This document shows, piece by piece, positions 1 through 9,065 of a stretch of 64,000 nucleotides of DNA. The notes beneath the pieces were generated by a model that worked only from the letters and a program-made list of their open reading frames with translations, was not told the DNA's origin and made no database searches. Within the stretch, counting starts at the first letter, position 1; each line of letters starts with the position of its first letter. This stretch comes from Nonomuraea cavernae (GTDB lineage Bacteria > Actinomycetota > Actinomycetes > Streptosporangiales > Streptosporangiaceae), in assembly GCF_014646355.1 (NCBI RefSeq), contig NZ_BMNH01000018.1, forward strand, positions 1 to 64,000, in the 5' to 3' direction. A program made the translations under genes and the position numbers.

Positions 1-34
1 GCGCGGCGGTGACCTGTGGGGGTCACCGCCGCGC
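1..34 (-). terminator. GC-rich hairpin terminator of the NAD-GDH gene
   Basis: A perfect 14-bp stem (bases 1-14 paired with 21-34) with a 6-base loop lies 23 bases past the stop codon of the minus-strand glutamate dehydrogenase gene. There is no T-run in view because the window begins here. GC-only hairpins of this type are common actinomycete terminators; assignment is by position and stem strength. Confidence 0.7.
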
Positions 35-57
35 GCCTCGCCGTACCGGACGAGGTG

Positions 58-3000
58 TCAGGCCTCCGTGTGGGGAGGCAGCGTACTGGCCGCGACCAGG
101 GTGCGGATCGCGCGCAGCGCGACCGACAGGGTGGCCAGGTCGAAGGTGTCGCTCTCCCAGATCTCCGACAGCGTCTGCCGCGAGCGCCTGACCGCCGCCG
201 CGTTGCCCTCGGTCCAGTGGGCCAGGCGGTCCTCCGGCGACAGGCCGGGGGTGCTGTGGGTCAGCACGTCCCGGGTGAGCGAGGCGTGGGCCGCGTAGAG
301 GTCGTCGCGCAGGGCCGATCGGGCCATCGAGTTCCACCGGTTGTCGCGGGGCAGCGCGATGACGCGCTCCCTGAGCCGGGCCAGTTGCAGGCGTTCGGCG
401 AGGTCGAAGTAGACCTCCGCCACCTCGTTGACCGGCCGGCTCGTCAGCGACGAGATCTCCACCAGGTCGAAGGTGGAGTAGGCGGGCACCATGGCCGCCA
501 CCCGCTCGGCCAGTTCGATCGGCACTCCCCTGGCGACGAACGAGTCGCGGCGATCCTCGAAGGCCGTCAGGTCGGGGCCGGCCAGCAGCTTCGGCATGTG
601 CGCGAGCAGACCGTCCACGCCCTTGACGAAGAAGCCGACCGAGCCCGCGAGGTCGAGCGGCGGACGCCGGTTGATGAGCAGCCAGCGGGTGCCGCGCTCG
701 GCCAGCTTGCGGCCCTCCAGCAGCATGGCGATCTGTGTGTCGGTGTCGATCTGGTTGTCCAGGGCCTCGACCTGGCGGTAGAAGCCGGGCAGGTCGAACA
801 CCTCGCGGGCGACCAGGTAGGCGCGGACGATGTCGGGCGCCGAGGCGCCGGTCTCCTCCGCGAAGCGGAACATGAACGTGGTGCCCATCGAGTTGACCAG
901 CTCGTTCACCACGCCGGTGGTGATGATCTCGCGGCGCAGCGGGTGGGCGTCCATGTACGTCCGGAACCGGTCGCGCAGCGCCGACGGGAAGTATGACACC
1001 AGCCAGGAGGCCAGGTAGGGGTCGTCGGGCAGGTCGGAGCCGAGCAGGTCGGCGTCGAGCCCCAGCTTCGTGTAGGCCAGCAGCACGGCGAACTCGGGCT
1101 GGGTCAGGCCGAGCCTGGCCTGGCGCCGTTCGGCCAGCGTCTTGTCGGACGGCAGGAACTCCAGGTCGCGGTTGAGCAGCTCGTCGCGTTCCAGCTTGCG
1201 CAGGTAGCGGGAGTGGATGTGGAGCATCTCCACGGCCTGGGTGCTGGCCGCGGCCAGCACCACGTTCTGCGCGTAGTTGTCGCGCAGCACGAGGTCGGCG
1301 ACCTCGCCGGTCATCGAGGTGAAGAGCTGGTTGCGCTGCTTGTCGGTCAGCTCGCCGTCGCGCAGGACCTGGTCGAGCAGGATCTTGATGTTCACCTCGT
1401 GGTCGGAGGTGTCGACGCCGGCCGAGTTGTCGATGAAGTCGGTGTTGATCAGGCCGCCGTCGCGGGCGAACTCGATCCGGGCCAGCTGGGTGAGGCCCAG
1501 GTTGCCGCCCTCGCCGACGACCTTGCAGCGCAGCTCTCCGGCGTCGACCCGGAGCCCGTCGTTGCCCTTGTCGCCCACGTCGGTGTTGGACTCGACGCCG
1601 GCCTTGACGTAGGTGCCGATGCCGCCGTTCCACAGCAGGTCGACGGGCGCCCGCAGGATGGCGCTGATCAGGTCGTTGGGTGCCATAGAGGCGACGCCCG
1701 CCGGCAGGTCGAGCACCTCGCGCATCTGCGGCGTGATGGAGATGGACTTGGCCGTACGCGGGAAGACGCCGCCGCCCGCCGAGATGAGCTTGTCGGAGTA
1801 GTCGAGCCAGGAGCTGCGGGGCAGCTCGAACAGCCGCTGCCGCTCGGCGTAGGAGCGGGCCGCGTCGGGCGTGGGATCGACGAAGATGTGCCGGTGGTCG
1901 AAGGCGGCCACCAGCCGGACGTGCTGGGACAGCAGCATGCCGTTGCCGAACACGTCGCCCGACATGTCACCGATGCCGACCACGGTGAAGTCGGTGTTCT
2001 GCACGTCGACGCCCATCGTGCGGAAGTGGTACTTGACCGACTCCCAGGCGCCCCGGGCGGTGATGCCCATGGCCTTGTGGTCGTAGCCGATCGAACCGCC
2101 GGAGGCGAAGGCGTCGCCGAGCCAGAAGCCGTACTCCTTGGCCACGGCGTTGGCGATGTCGGAGAACGTCGCGGTGCCCTTGTCGGCGGCGACCACCAGG
2201 TAGGGGTCGTCGCCGTCGTGCCGTACGACGTCGGGCGGCGGCGAGACCTTGCCGTCGACCAGGTTGTCCGTGACGTCGAGCAGGCCGGAGATGAACATCC
2301 GGTAGCAGGCGACGCCCTCGGCCAGCAGGTCCTCCCGCGAACCGGACTTCGGCGGACGCTTGACGACAAATCCACCTTTAGACCCAGTGGGCACGATGAC
2401 AGTATTTTTCACCATCTGCGCCTTGACCAGGCCGAGGATCTCCGTCCGGAAGTCCTCCATCCGGTCCGACCACCGCAGCCCGCCCCGGGCCACATTGCCG
2501 AAGCGCAGGTGCACTCCCTCGACCCGCGGCGAGTACACGAAGATCTCGTACTTCGGCCGCGGCAGCGGCAGCACGCTGATCGCCTGCGGGTCGAACTTCA
2601 GGGAGATGTACGGCTTGCGGCGAGAAGGCGCGGTCTCGTCGGCGCTCTGGAAGTAGTTGGTGCGCAGCGTCGCCTGGATCATCTCCAGGTAGGCCCGCAG
2701 GATCCGGTCCTCGTCCAGCGAGGCGACCGCGTCGAGCGCGCCCAGGATCTCCTCGTGCAGCGCCTCGACCAGGTCGGCCCGCACGTCGTCGGCGCGCCGG
2801 GGGTCGAGCCGCGCCTCGAAGAGCCGCACCAGCAGCCGGGCCAGCCGCACGTTGCCGAGCAGCACGCGTTCCATGTAGCGCTGCGAGAAGGTGGTGCCGG
2901 CCTGGCGGAGGTACTTGGCGTAGACCCGCAGGATCTCGACCTGCTCCCAGGTGAGCCCGGCGCGCAGGATGAGCGCGTTGAAGTTGTCGGCCTCGACCTC

Positions 3001-4944
3001 GCCCTTCCACAGCGCGGTGAGCCCGTCCTGGAAGAGCCGCTTGAAGTCGTTCCGGTCGACCTCGGCCGACGGCGTGAACCGCAGCCCGAAGTCGTAGATC
3101 CAGGCGTTCCTGGTGGCGGGGTCGTTGTCCGTGTCGATCTCGTAGGGCCGCTCGTCCACGACCTCCACGCCGAGCCGCTGGATCAGCGGCAGCGCCTTCG
3201 ACAGCGAGATGGGTGAGCCCACCTTGTAGACCTTCAGCCGCCGCTCCCCCTCTGCGGCGTCGTACGGCTCGTACAGGTTGAGCTCGATCTCGTCGTCGGG
3301 TGCGCCGGACAGGCGCTCCAGGCGGCGCAGGTCGGCCACGGCCACCTTGGGCGGGAAGTCGGCCTTGTACCCCTCAGGGAAGGCTGACTGGTAGCGCTTG
3401 ATGAGCACCGGGGCCTCCTCCTCGGAGGCCATCTCGGTCAGCGCCGTGGCCAGGTCGTCGCCCCACGAGCGGGTGATCGCGGCCAGCCGCGCCTCCAGCT
3501 CCTCGACGTCGACCTTGGGCTGGGGCAGCTGCTTGCCCCGCTCGCCGCGCACGACCACGTGCAGCCGGGCCAGGGCCGACTCGCCGACCATCGCGCTGTA
3601 GTCGAGCGTGGCGCCGCCCAGCGCCTTGAGCAGCACCTCCTGCATGCGCAGCCGGACCTGCGTGGTGTAGCGGTCGCGCGGCAGGTAGATCAGGCAGGAG
3701 ATGAAGCGGCCGTAGTCGTCGCGGCGCAGGAACAGCTTGACCTGCTTGCGCTCGCGCAGCCGCAGCACGCCGAGCGCGATCGGCAGCAGTTGCTCGACCG
3801 AGGTCTGGAACAGCTCGTCGCGCGGGAACGTCTCCAGGATCTCCATCAGATCCTTGCCGTCGTGGCTCTCGGCCGCCAGCCCGGCCAGCTCCAGCACGTC
3901 GCCCAGCTTGCGCCGGAGCACCGGGATCCGGGTGATCGACTCGTTGTAGGCCACGTGCGTGAACAGGCCGAGGAAGCGGCGCTCGCCGACCACCTCGCCG
4001 TCGGGCGAGAACAGCTTGACCCCGATGTAGTCGAGGTAGGCGGCGCGGTGGACGGTGGCCCGGGAGTTGGCCTTGGTGATGATCAGCAGGCGCTTCTCGC
4101 GGGCCTTGGCGCGCACCTCGGGCGGCAGCACGGAGAAGCTGGACGAGCCGATCTTGTCGTCGCGCAGGATGCCGAGCGCCGCGCCGGGCACCGCGCGCAG
4201 CGCGTCGCCCTGGTCGGTGGCCTCCAGCCGGTACTCGCGGTAGCCGAGGAAGGTGAAGTGACCGTCGGCGAGCCAGCGCAGCAGGTGGAGGCTGTCCTCG
4301 ACCTCGGCCGGCTCCAGCGGCGGCGGGTTGACCGACAGGTCCTCGGCGGTCTGCACGGCCTGGGTGCGCATCTTGGCGAAGTCCTCGACCGCGTGGCGCA
4401 CGTCGGCCAGGACCCGCTGCAGGGCGGCCTCCAGCGAGGTGAGCACGCCGGGGTCGGACTGCTTGTCGATCTCGATGTGCATCCACGACTCGACCAGCAG
4501 CTGACCGGTGACGTCCTCCTGGCCGCGCCCGAGCGCCCGGCCCGTCATGTCGCGGTTGACCCGCATCTGGGGGTGCACCACCAGGTAGGTGCCGATGCCC
4601 TGCCGGTCGAGCTCCATCGTCACCGAGTCGACGAGGAACGGCATGTCGTCGGTGACGACCTCCACCACCGACCGCCCCGGGTCCCAGCCGTTGTCCTCCA
4701 GGGTGGGGGTGAAGGCCCGGATCACCGCTCGGCCCTGCGGACGCACCTCGGCGAGCTGCCGCTGCGACATCGCTGGACCGTACACGTCGACCGGGTCGCG
4801 ATCGAACAGGTCGTCGGGGGCGACGTGACGGTAGTAGATCCGCAAGAAGGACAGCGCTTCCTCGGGGCTCACATGGTCGCTGCCGGCCGCGCACTGCTGC
4901 GCGACTCTCTGGAGCAGCTCGTCCTTGGCCTCGTCGAGCGGCAT
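58..4944 (-). CDS. gdhB: NAD-specific glutamate dehydrogenase, large (about 180 kDa) type
   Basis: Oxidative deamination of glutamate to 2-oxoglutarate and ammonia with NAD+, a cytoplasmic catabolic enzyme. The 1628-residue product matches the family's usual length of about 1600-1650. The N-terminal half carries ACT-like regulatory sequence, and the catalytic core includes GGLRWSDRMEDFRTE and a Gly-rich GSKGGFV loop near residue 857. The start is set by AAGGAGT (4954-4960 on the complement) nine bases upstream of the ATG at 4944; the longer in-frame start at 5007 would overlap the upstream dioxygenase gene and lacks such a site. It is 38 bases downstream of tryptophan 2,3-dioxygenase on the same strand, so the two may be co-transcribed for amino-acid catabolism (inference). 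Confidence 0.95.
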   Translation of the reverse strand: MPLDEAKDELLQRVAQQCAAGSDHVSPEEALSFLRIYYRHVAPDDLFDRDPVDVYGPAMSQRQLAEVRPQGRAVIRAFTPTLEDNGWDPGRSVVEVVTDDMPFLVDSVTMELDRQGIGTYLVVHPQMRVNRDMTGRALGRGQEDVTGQLLVESWMHIEIDKQSDPGVLTSLEAALQRVLADVRHAVEDFAKMRTQAVQTAEDLSVNPPPLEPAEVEDSLHLLRWLADGHFTFLGYREYRLEATDQGDALRAVPGAALGILRDDKIGSSSFSVLPPEVRAKAREKRLLIITKANSRATVHRAAYLDYIGVKLFSPDGEVVGERRFLGLFTHVAYNESITRIPVLRRKLGDVLELAGLAAESHDGKDLMEILETFPRDELFQTSVEQLLPIALGVLRLRERKQVKLFLRRDDYGRFISCLIYLPRDRYTTQVRLRMQEVLLKALGGATLDYSAMVGESALARLHVVVRGERGKQLPQPKVDVEELEARLAAITRSWGDDLATALTEMASEEEAPVLIKRYQSAFPEGYKADFPPKVAVADLRRLERLSGAPDDEIELNLYEPYDAAEGERRLKVYKVGSPISLSKALPLIQRLGVEVVDERPYEIDTDNDPATRNAWIYDFGLRFTPSAEVDRNDFKRLFQDGLTALWKGEVEADNFNALILRAGLTWEQVEILRVYAKYLRQAGTTFSQRYMERVLLGNVRLARLLVRLFEARLDPRRADDVRADLVEALHEEILGALDAVASLDEDRILRAYLEMIQATLRTNYFQSADETAPSRRKPYISLKFDPQAISVLPLPRPKYEIFVYSPRVEGVHLRFGNVARGGLRWSDRMEDFRTEILGLVKAQMVKNTVIVPTGSKGGFVVKRPPKSGSREDLLAEGVACYRMFISGLLDVTDNLVDGKVSPPPDVVRHDGDDPYLVVAADKGTATFSDIANAVAKEYGFWLGDAFASGGSIGYDHKAMGITARGAWESVKYHFRTMGVDVQNTDFTVVGIGDMSGDVFGNGMLLSQHVRLVAAFDHRHIFVDPTPDAARSYAERQRLFELPRSSWLDYSDKLISAGGGVFPRTAKSISITPQMREVLDLPAGVASMAPNDLISAILRAPVDLLWNGGIGTYVKAGVESNTDVGDKGNDGLRVDAGELRCKVVGEGGNLGLTQLARIEFARDGGLINTDFIDNSAGVDTSDHEVNIKILLDQVLRDGELTDKQRNQLFTSMTGEVADLVLRDNYAQNVVLAAASTQAVEMLHIHSRYLRKLERDELLNRDLEFLPSDKTLAERRQARLGLTQPEFAVLLAYTKLGLDADLLGSDLPDDPYLASWLVSYFPSALRDRFRTYMDAHPLRREIITTGVVNELVNSMGTTFMFRFAEETGASAPDIVRAYLVAREVFDLPGFYRQVEALDNQIDTDTQIAMLLEGRKLAERGTRWLLINRRPPLDLAGSVGFFVKGVDGLLAHMPKLLAGPDLTAFEDRRDSFVARGVPIELAERVAAMVPAYSTFDLVEISSLTSRPVNEVAEVYFDLAERLQLARLRERVIALPRDNRWNSMARSALRDDLYAAHASLTRDVLTHSTPGLSPEDRLAHWTEGNAAAVRRSRQTLSEIWESDTFDLATLSVALRAIRTLVAASTLPPHTEA

Positions 4945-4982
4945 TTCGCTCTCACTCCTTTGTGAGGGTTTGCCATACATGT

Positions 4983-5795
4983 TCATAGGCAGGCTCTTAG
5001 TTCCCACAGCTGCGGGAAGTAGTGCAGGCCGGTCCTACCGTGCAGGTAGGGGGCGCCCGTCGAGCCGCCGGTGCCGGATTTGGTGCCGATCTGCCGTTCG
5101 ACCATCCGCACGTGTCGCGTCCGCCACTGGGCGGCGGTCTCGTCGTGCGTCAGCAGGTCTTCGGCCAGTTGCCACAGGTCGTCGTACGACCTGCGATCCC
5201 TCGCCACGGACAGCAGCGAGCCCATGATCTCGTCGTCTGAGACCGGCAGGCCACGCTGGGAGAGGGCGGTGAGATAAGCATCCCACAATGTGGGTTCATC
5301 CAGGCGACGGCGCAGCCTGGCGAGTTCGTCGTCCGTGGCGTCCCGCAGCCGTCCGAGATAGCGGTGATCCTTGAGGCCGGACAGGAACTCCAACTCCCGG
5401 AACTGCACCGACTGGAACCCGCTGGCCGGGGCCAGCTTCGCGCGGAACTCCAGGAAGTCCTGCGGGGTCATCGTCTCCAGGACGTCGACCTGCTCGATCA
5501 GCACCCTCTCCACCGTGTGCACCCGGCGGAACAGGTGCCTGGCCCGCCAGAGCTCCCCCGCGAACATGGCGTCGCGGGCGGACTCAAGCTCGTGCAGCAG
5601 GAGCTTGAACCAGAGCTCGTAGACCTGGTGGATGGTGATGAAGAGCAGCTCGTCCGGCGCCTCGGACTGCGGCCGCTGCTGGGAGAGCAGGCCGGGCAGA
5701 CTGAGGTATTCGCCGTAGGACAGGCGGCCGCCTTCCTCACCGAACCGCCGGTCGGAGGGGTCGGAAGGGATGGCCGCATCAGGCTTGGACCCCAC
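4983..5795 (-). CDS. kynA: Tryptophan 2,3-dioxygenase
   Basis: Haem enzyme that opens the indole ring of L-tryptophan to N-formylkynurenine, first step of the kynurenine pathway. The signature ITIHQVYELWFKLLLHE around residues 50-65 contains the distal haem-pocket histidine; the RF/YG-type N-terminus (RLSYGEYL) and C-terminal GTGGSTGAPYL substrate loop are present. At 270 residues it is normal length. The GTG start at 5795 is preferred because GGGGGAGG lies six bases upstream; another GTG at 5861 has no ribosome site. No kynureninase or formamidase is visible in the window, so the pathway role is by family only. Confidence 0.93.
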   Translation of the reverse strand: MGSKPDAAIPSDPSDRRFGEEGGRLSYGEYLSLPGLLSQQRPQSEAPDELLFITIHQVYELWFKLLLHELESARDAMFAGELWRARHLFRRVHTVERVLIEQVDVLETMTPQDFLEFRAKLAPASGFQSVQFRELEFLSGLKDHRYLGRLRDATDDELARLRRRLDEPTLWDAYLTALSQRGLPVSDDEIMGSLLSVARDRRSYDDLWQLAEDLLTHDETAAQWRTRHVRMVERQIGTKSGTGGSTGAPYLHGRTGLHYFPQLWELRACL

Positions 5796-5879
5796 CGAAC
5801 ACCTCCCCCACCTCGCCCGGTCGTCGTTGACCGGGCGAACGCGTTGCAGTACCGATACCACCCGAAAAGGGCAGATACG

Positions 5880-6077
5880 TCAACGCGACATGGACATCGG
5901 AGGGTCGTCTTCGGAGGCGGAGGGAATGTGCCTGAGCTCGTCGAGCCGACTGGGAACGTCGACCAGCTCCTTGAGCTCGGCCTGACAGGAGGTGCACGTG
6001 TCGAGGTGACGCTCGAAGGCCTCGTGCTCGCCCTCGTCGAGGACGCCGAGAACGTAGGCCGCCACCCCTTCGTGCAT
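5880..6077 (-). CDS. Small zinc-binding anti-sigma factor
   Basis: A 65-residue protein with the H-x3-C-x2-C motif (HLDTCTSC, residues 24-31) of zinc-binding anti-sigma domains; the preceding MHEGVAAYVLGVLDEGE is the typical first helix. No transmembrane segment follows, so unlike SigL/SigK partners with membrane anchors this looks like a soluble, redox-sensing RsrA/RslA-type domain. Its ATG shares one base with the stop codon of the upstream sigma gene (TAATG), the classic translational coupling of sigma/anti-sigma pairs. Inferred role: binds and inhibits the adjacent ECF sigma factor until thiol oxidation or another signal releases it. Confidence 0.88.
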   Translation of the reverse strand: MHEGVAAYVLGVLDEGEHEAFERHLDTCTSCQAELKELVDVPSRLDELRHIPSASEDDPPMSMSR

Positions 6078-6631
6078 TACCCGGCTACCCCCTTGTCTTG
6101 CAGAAGCACGCGCAGAGCCCTGATCCCGTAGTAGAGCCTGGACTTCACCGTGCCCGGCGGGATCCCCAGAATCTCCGCCGCTTCACTTATCGTACGGTCC
6201 CGGAGGTAGGTCTGTTCAATGACTTCGCGGTGTTCTTCTGACAGATTGCGTAGTGCGTCGGCGACAACCATCGCCGATAACGCACGGTCTGACCCGTCTG
6301 GGACCGCGAGCATGTCGACTTCCGGTGGCTCGACCTCATGAGGACGAACACTCTTGCGTCGACGTCCGTCGATCACAATGCGGCGGGCCACGGTCAGCAG
6401 CCACGCCCAGATGAGGCTCGGTTCCCATTGCAGTCTTGCCGAGTTACGCCAGGCTCTGACGATCGTCTCCTGTACGACGTCTTCCGCCCATTGCAGATCG
6501 TTTCCGGTCGACTTGCGTACGTGGCGCAGCAGAGGGCCGCCGAACTCCTGGTAGAGCGCCGTGATGCGATGCTCAGCCTCAGCATCCGCACTCTCGAATC
6601 TGCCGTCGAGGTGACCTAGCACGGGGCACAT
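6077..6631 (-). CDS. ECF RNA polymerase sigma factor (SigL/SigK-like)
   Basis: A 184-residue group IV sigma factor. Region 2 is seen in DLQWAEDVVQETIVRAWRN (about residues 45-62) and region 4 in EEHREVIEQTYLRDRTISEAA...GTVKSRLYYGIRALR (about 125-170). The ATG at 6631 has GAAGG a few bases upstream; longer frames merely read antisense through the divergent DUF4142 gene. It overlaps its zinc anti-sigma factor by one base and is divergent from a four-gene redox operon that begins with a TGAACC-N16-CGT promoter, the type recognised by SigL-like sigma factors. That promoter link is inference; the gene identity is firm. Confidence 0.94.
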   Translation of the reverse strand: MCPVLGHLDGRFESADAEAEHRITALYQEFGGPLLRHVRKSTGNDLQWAEDVVQETIVRAWRNSARLQWEPSLIWAWLLTVARRIVIDGRRRKSVRPHEVEPPEVDMLAVPDGSDRALSAMVVADALRNLSEEHREVIEQTYLRDRTISEAAEILGIPPGTVKSRLYYGIRALRVLLQDKGVAG

Positions 6632-6704
6632 CTTTACACCTTCGTTATCAGTCCGGCAGCCACTCCGATAACTCCAGTCATTTCTGACTATTCCGGTTGA
6701 TGAG

Positions 6705-6732
6705 TGAACCGGCCCGGAGAAACCCGCGTACC
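6705..6732 (+). promoter_or_regulatory. Candidate ECF-sigma promoter (TGAACC-N16-CGT)
   Basis: TGAACC at 6705-6710 and CGTACC at 6727-6732 are separated by 16 bases. This matches the -35/-10 pattern described for SigL-class ECF sigma factors (TGAACC ... CGT). The -10 hexamer ends seven bases before the ATG at 6740, so the transcript would start at or next to that ATG, giving a leaderless mRNA. The ECF sigma gene is directly divergent. Confidence 0.6.
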
Positions 6733-6739
6733 TCCGATC

Positions 6740-7384
6740 ATGCACAGGCTTTTGCGTGGCGAAGTCCTCATGTTCGGCGCCTTCGCCGTGGCGGCGGCGG
6801 TCGCGATCCTGCTGGTCATGCCCCCCATGACCACACCCGTGTCCGCGCAGTGGACGGTGCTGCCCTCCGGCCCGCTCGGGCCGGCGGACCACGACCTCCT
6901 GGTCAAGGTACGCCAGGCGGGCCTGTGGGAGATCCCCGTCGGCCGATGGACCGCGGAGCGCGCGGAGTCCCAGCGGGTCAAGGAGGTCGGGGAGCATCTG
7001 GTGGAGGACCACACCAAACTGGACGCGGTCACCCGCCAGTACGCCGCCCGGCTCGGCGTGGCCCTGCCGGACGAGCCCAGCCCTGAACAGCAGAGCTGGA
7101 TGGCCCAGCTGGCCGCCGAGAGCGGCCCCGCCTTCGACCGGGACTTCGCCAACCTGCTGCGTGCCGCCCACGGCAAGGTCTTCTCCGTCGTCGCGGGCGT
7201 ACGAGCGGGCACCCGCAACAGCGAGATCAGGAAGTTCAGCCAGCACGCGGTGAACGTCGTCATGAAACACATGACGCTGCTCGAGTCGACCGGGCTGGTC
7301 GACTACGACCAGCTCCCCGAGCCCCCGACTCCATCGGCCACTCCACCCGCCCCCGCGGCGGTCGATCCTAGGAGACAACCATGA
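6740..7384 (+). CDS. DUF4142 exported protein
   Basis: A 214-residue protein with an N-terminal hydrophobic segment (LMFGAFAVAAAVAILLVMP, about residues 10-30) serving as signal anchor or signal peptide, then an alpha-helical DUF4142 domain (ferritin-like helical fold in the family) and a Pro/Ala-rich tail. The start at ATG 6740 is preferred over GTG 6704 because neither has a good ribosome site but the ECF-type promoter just upstream would make 6740 leaderless. Its stop overlaps the start of the DUF1996 gene by four bases (ATGA). Function unknown; operon context suggests an envelope redox or metal-handling role (inference). Confidence 0.85.
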   Translation: MHRLLRGEVLMFGAFAVAAAVAILLVMPPMTTPVSAQWTVLPSGPLGPADHDLLVKVRQAGLWEIPVGRWTAERAESQRVKEVGEHLVEDHTKLDAVTRQYAARLGVALPDEPSPEQQSWMAQLAAESGPAFDRDFANLLRAAHGKVFSVVAGVRAGTRNSEIRKFSQHAVNVVMKHMTLLESTGLVDYDQLPEPPTPSATPPAPAAVDPRRQP

Positions 7385-8802
7385 GCAGTTCCAGACGCAT
7401 GGCCGCGGCCGTGTCCGCCCTGGCCGTCGTGGCCGGCGGGCTGGTGTCCGCGGCCGTCATCGGCGTCGGTCCGGCACTCGCGGATCACTGCGACCCGGCC
7501 GAAGCCACCGCCTCGCCCACGCAGTCCCAGCAGCGGCAACAGCAGCGGCGCGGGCAGGAGACGCAGGCTCCGGACGGCCAGGACGACCAGTCCCAGGCCC
7601 CCGACGGCCAGGACGGCGGCCAGGACGGCGGCGACCAGCGACAGCAGGACGACCAGCAGCAGAACACGGGTCAGGAGAGCACGGGTCAGGAGAGCACCGG
7701 GCAGCAGGATTCGGGCGGCGGCGCCCTCGAACCCGCCCCGCAGCCCGAGGAGGAGGCGCAGGAGCAGGCGCCGGCCGAGTCCGCGCAGCCGTTCTCCCGC
7801 CGGCGGAACACGCCGACGCCGAGCCCGACAGCCAGCCGGCAGCCCACCGGACAGCCCACCGGGCAGCCGACGCGGACCGCCACCTCGTCACCGTCCCCGA
7901 CCGACCCCGGCGAGGACGAGGAGCACAACGAGTGCGCCGACCTCGGCCCGTTCGTGACCGACTTCATCGACATCCGCCAGGTCCCGCCGTCCAACCAGCT
8001 CGACGGCCGCCGCGGCCGGAACGGCTCCCGGGGCACGTTCGTCTCGTCCTGCGGCACCAACCGCAACGGGCACAACAACCCGGACAACTTCATCGTCGCC
8101 CCCGGCGTGAGCAACGGGGCGCACCACCTGCACGACTACGTGGGCAACCTGTCGACGGACGCGTTCTCGACCGACGAGAGCCTGGCCGCCGCCGGCACCA
8201 CCTGCCGGCTCGGCGACAGGTCGACCTACTTCTGGCCGGTGCTGCGCGACCGCAAGGTGGACGTCAACACCGAGGACCCGGACGGCAACGTCGGCCAGGT
8301 GCTCCGGCCCCGCTCCGTGACGCTCCAGTTCAGGGGCAACGCGACCAGCCGGGTGAGCGCGATGCCGAGGTTCCTGCGGATCATCACCGGTGACGCCAAG
8401 GCCGCCACGAACGGCGGGGCCAACGCCCGCGCCGCGTGGACGTGCACCGGCTTCAACAACCGGATTACTACCAAATATCCGCTCTGCCCGCGCGGCAGCC
8501 AGGTCGCCCGTATTCTGGACTTCCCCAGTTGCTGGGACGGTCAGAACACCGACAGCGCCAACCACCGCACGCACATCGTCTTCCCAGGCGAGGGTGGCGC
8601 CTGCCCGCAGGGCACCAGAGCGGTTCCGCAACTCCGGATGACGCTCACCTACACGGTGCCCCAGGGTCCGTCATACGCCCTGGACGCATTCCCCGAACAA
8701 CTTCACAACCCGGTCACCGACCACGCCGACTTCGCCAACGTCATGCCCGACAGGCTGATGTCCTTCGTGGTCAACTGCATCAACAGGGGCCGCCGCTGCT
8801 GA
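7381..8802 (+). CDS. Secreted DUF1996 domain protein with Gln/Asp/Gly-rich linker
   Basis: A 473-residue protein: signal peptide (residues 1-35, ending ...ALA-DH), a low-complexity linker rich in Q, D, G and E (about 40-165) with short repeats such as TGQES x2 and PTGQ x2, then a DUF1996 domain (about 180-460) with FVSSCGTNRNGHNN and GAHHLHDYVGN. Several paired cysteines suggest an oxidising extracellular location. AGGAGA lies just before the ATG, which overlaps the upstream DUF4142 stop. DUF1996 has no firmly established activity; the His-rich HHLHD motif could bind metal (inference). Confidence 0.9.
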   Translation: MSSSRRMAAAVSALAVVAGGLVSAAVIGVGPALADHCDPAEATASPTQSQQRQQQRRGQETQAPDGQDDQSQAPDGQDGGQDGGDQRQQDDQQQNTGQESTGQESTGQQDSGGGALEPAPQPEEEAQEQAPAESAQPFSRRRNTPTPSPTASRQPTGQPTGQPTRTATSSPSPTDPGEDEEHNECADLGPFVTDFIDIRQVPPSNQLDGRRGRNGSRGTFVSSCGTNRNGHNNPDNFIVAPGVSNGAHHLHDYVGNLSTDAFSTDESLAAAGTTCRLGDRSTYFWPVLRDRKVDVNTEDPDGNVGQVLRPRSVTLQFRGNATSRVSAMPRFLRIITGDAKAATNGGANARAAWTCTGFNNRITTKYPLCPRGSQVARILDFPSCWDGQNTDSANHRTHIVFPGEGGACPQGTRAVPQLRMTLTYTVPQGPSYALDAFPEQLHNPVTDHADFANVMPDRLMSFVVNCINRGRRC

Positions 8803-8906
8803 TATTTGGCCAGGCCCCTTCCCCCGAACCGCACCGGTCCCGCCTGCCCACACCACCCTCCCGCCGCACCGGCGCCCGAGCCCGCCCCCCTGGGCTCGGC
8901 CGAGAC

Positions 8907-8936
8907 GGCCGGGCCCCCGTCCCGAGGGGCCCGGCC
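8907..8936 (+). terminator. Strong GC hairpin between DUF1996 and the b-type membrane gene
   Basis: An 11-bp perfect stem (8907-8917 with 8926-8936) with an 8-base loop lies in the 263-base gap after the DUF1996 gene. There is no T-run. It may terminate or attenuate transcription inside the operon, or process the mRNA; a weaker 7-bp hairpin lies just upstream. Nothing else recognisable is present in this gap except the ribosome site of the next gene. Confidence 0.45.
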
Positions 8937-9065
8937 CGACGGCTCGCCGGAGGCGGCGGTCCGGCAGGCGGGACCGGACGGGCGAAGCCGGTCGGGCGCG
9001 GAGCGAGACCAGCCCCGACCCTCCCGAGTCGCACCCTCACCCGACCTTGGAGGGAAACGAAACCG

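Noticed and set aside
1213..3216. 667-codon open frame on the plus strand
   Set aside because: Antisense shadow of the glutamate dehydrogenase gene, with no motifs and no ribosome site.
4945..5007. Upstream start for the glutamate dehydrogenase
   Set aside because: It overlaps the tryptophan dioxygenase 3' end and would place the good ribosome site inside the coding region.
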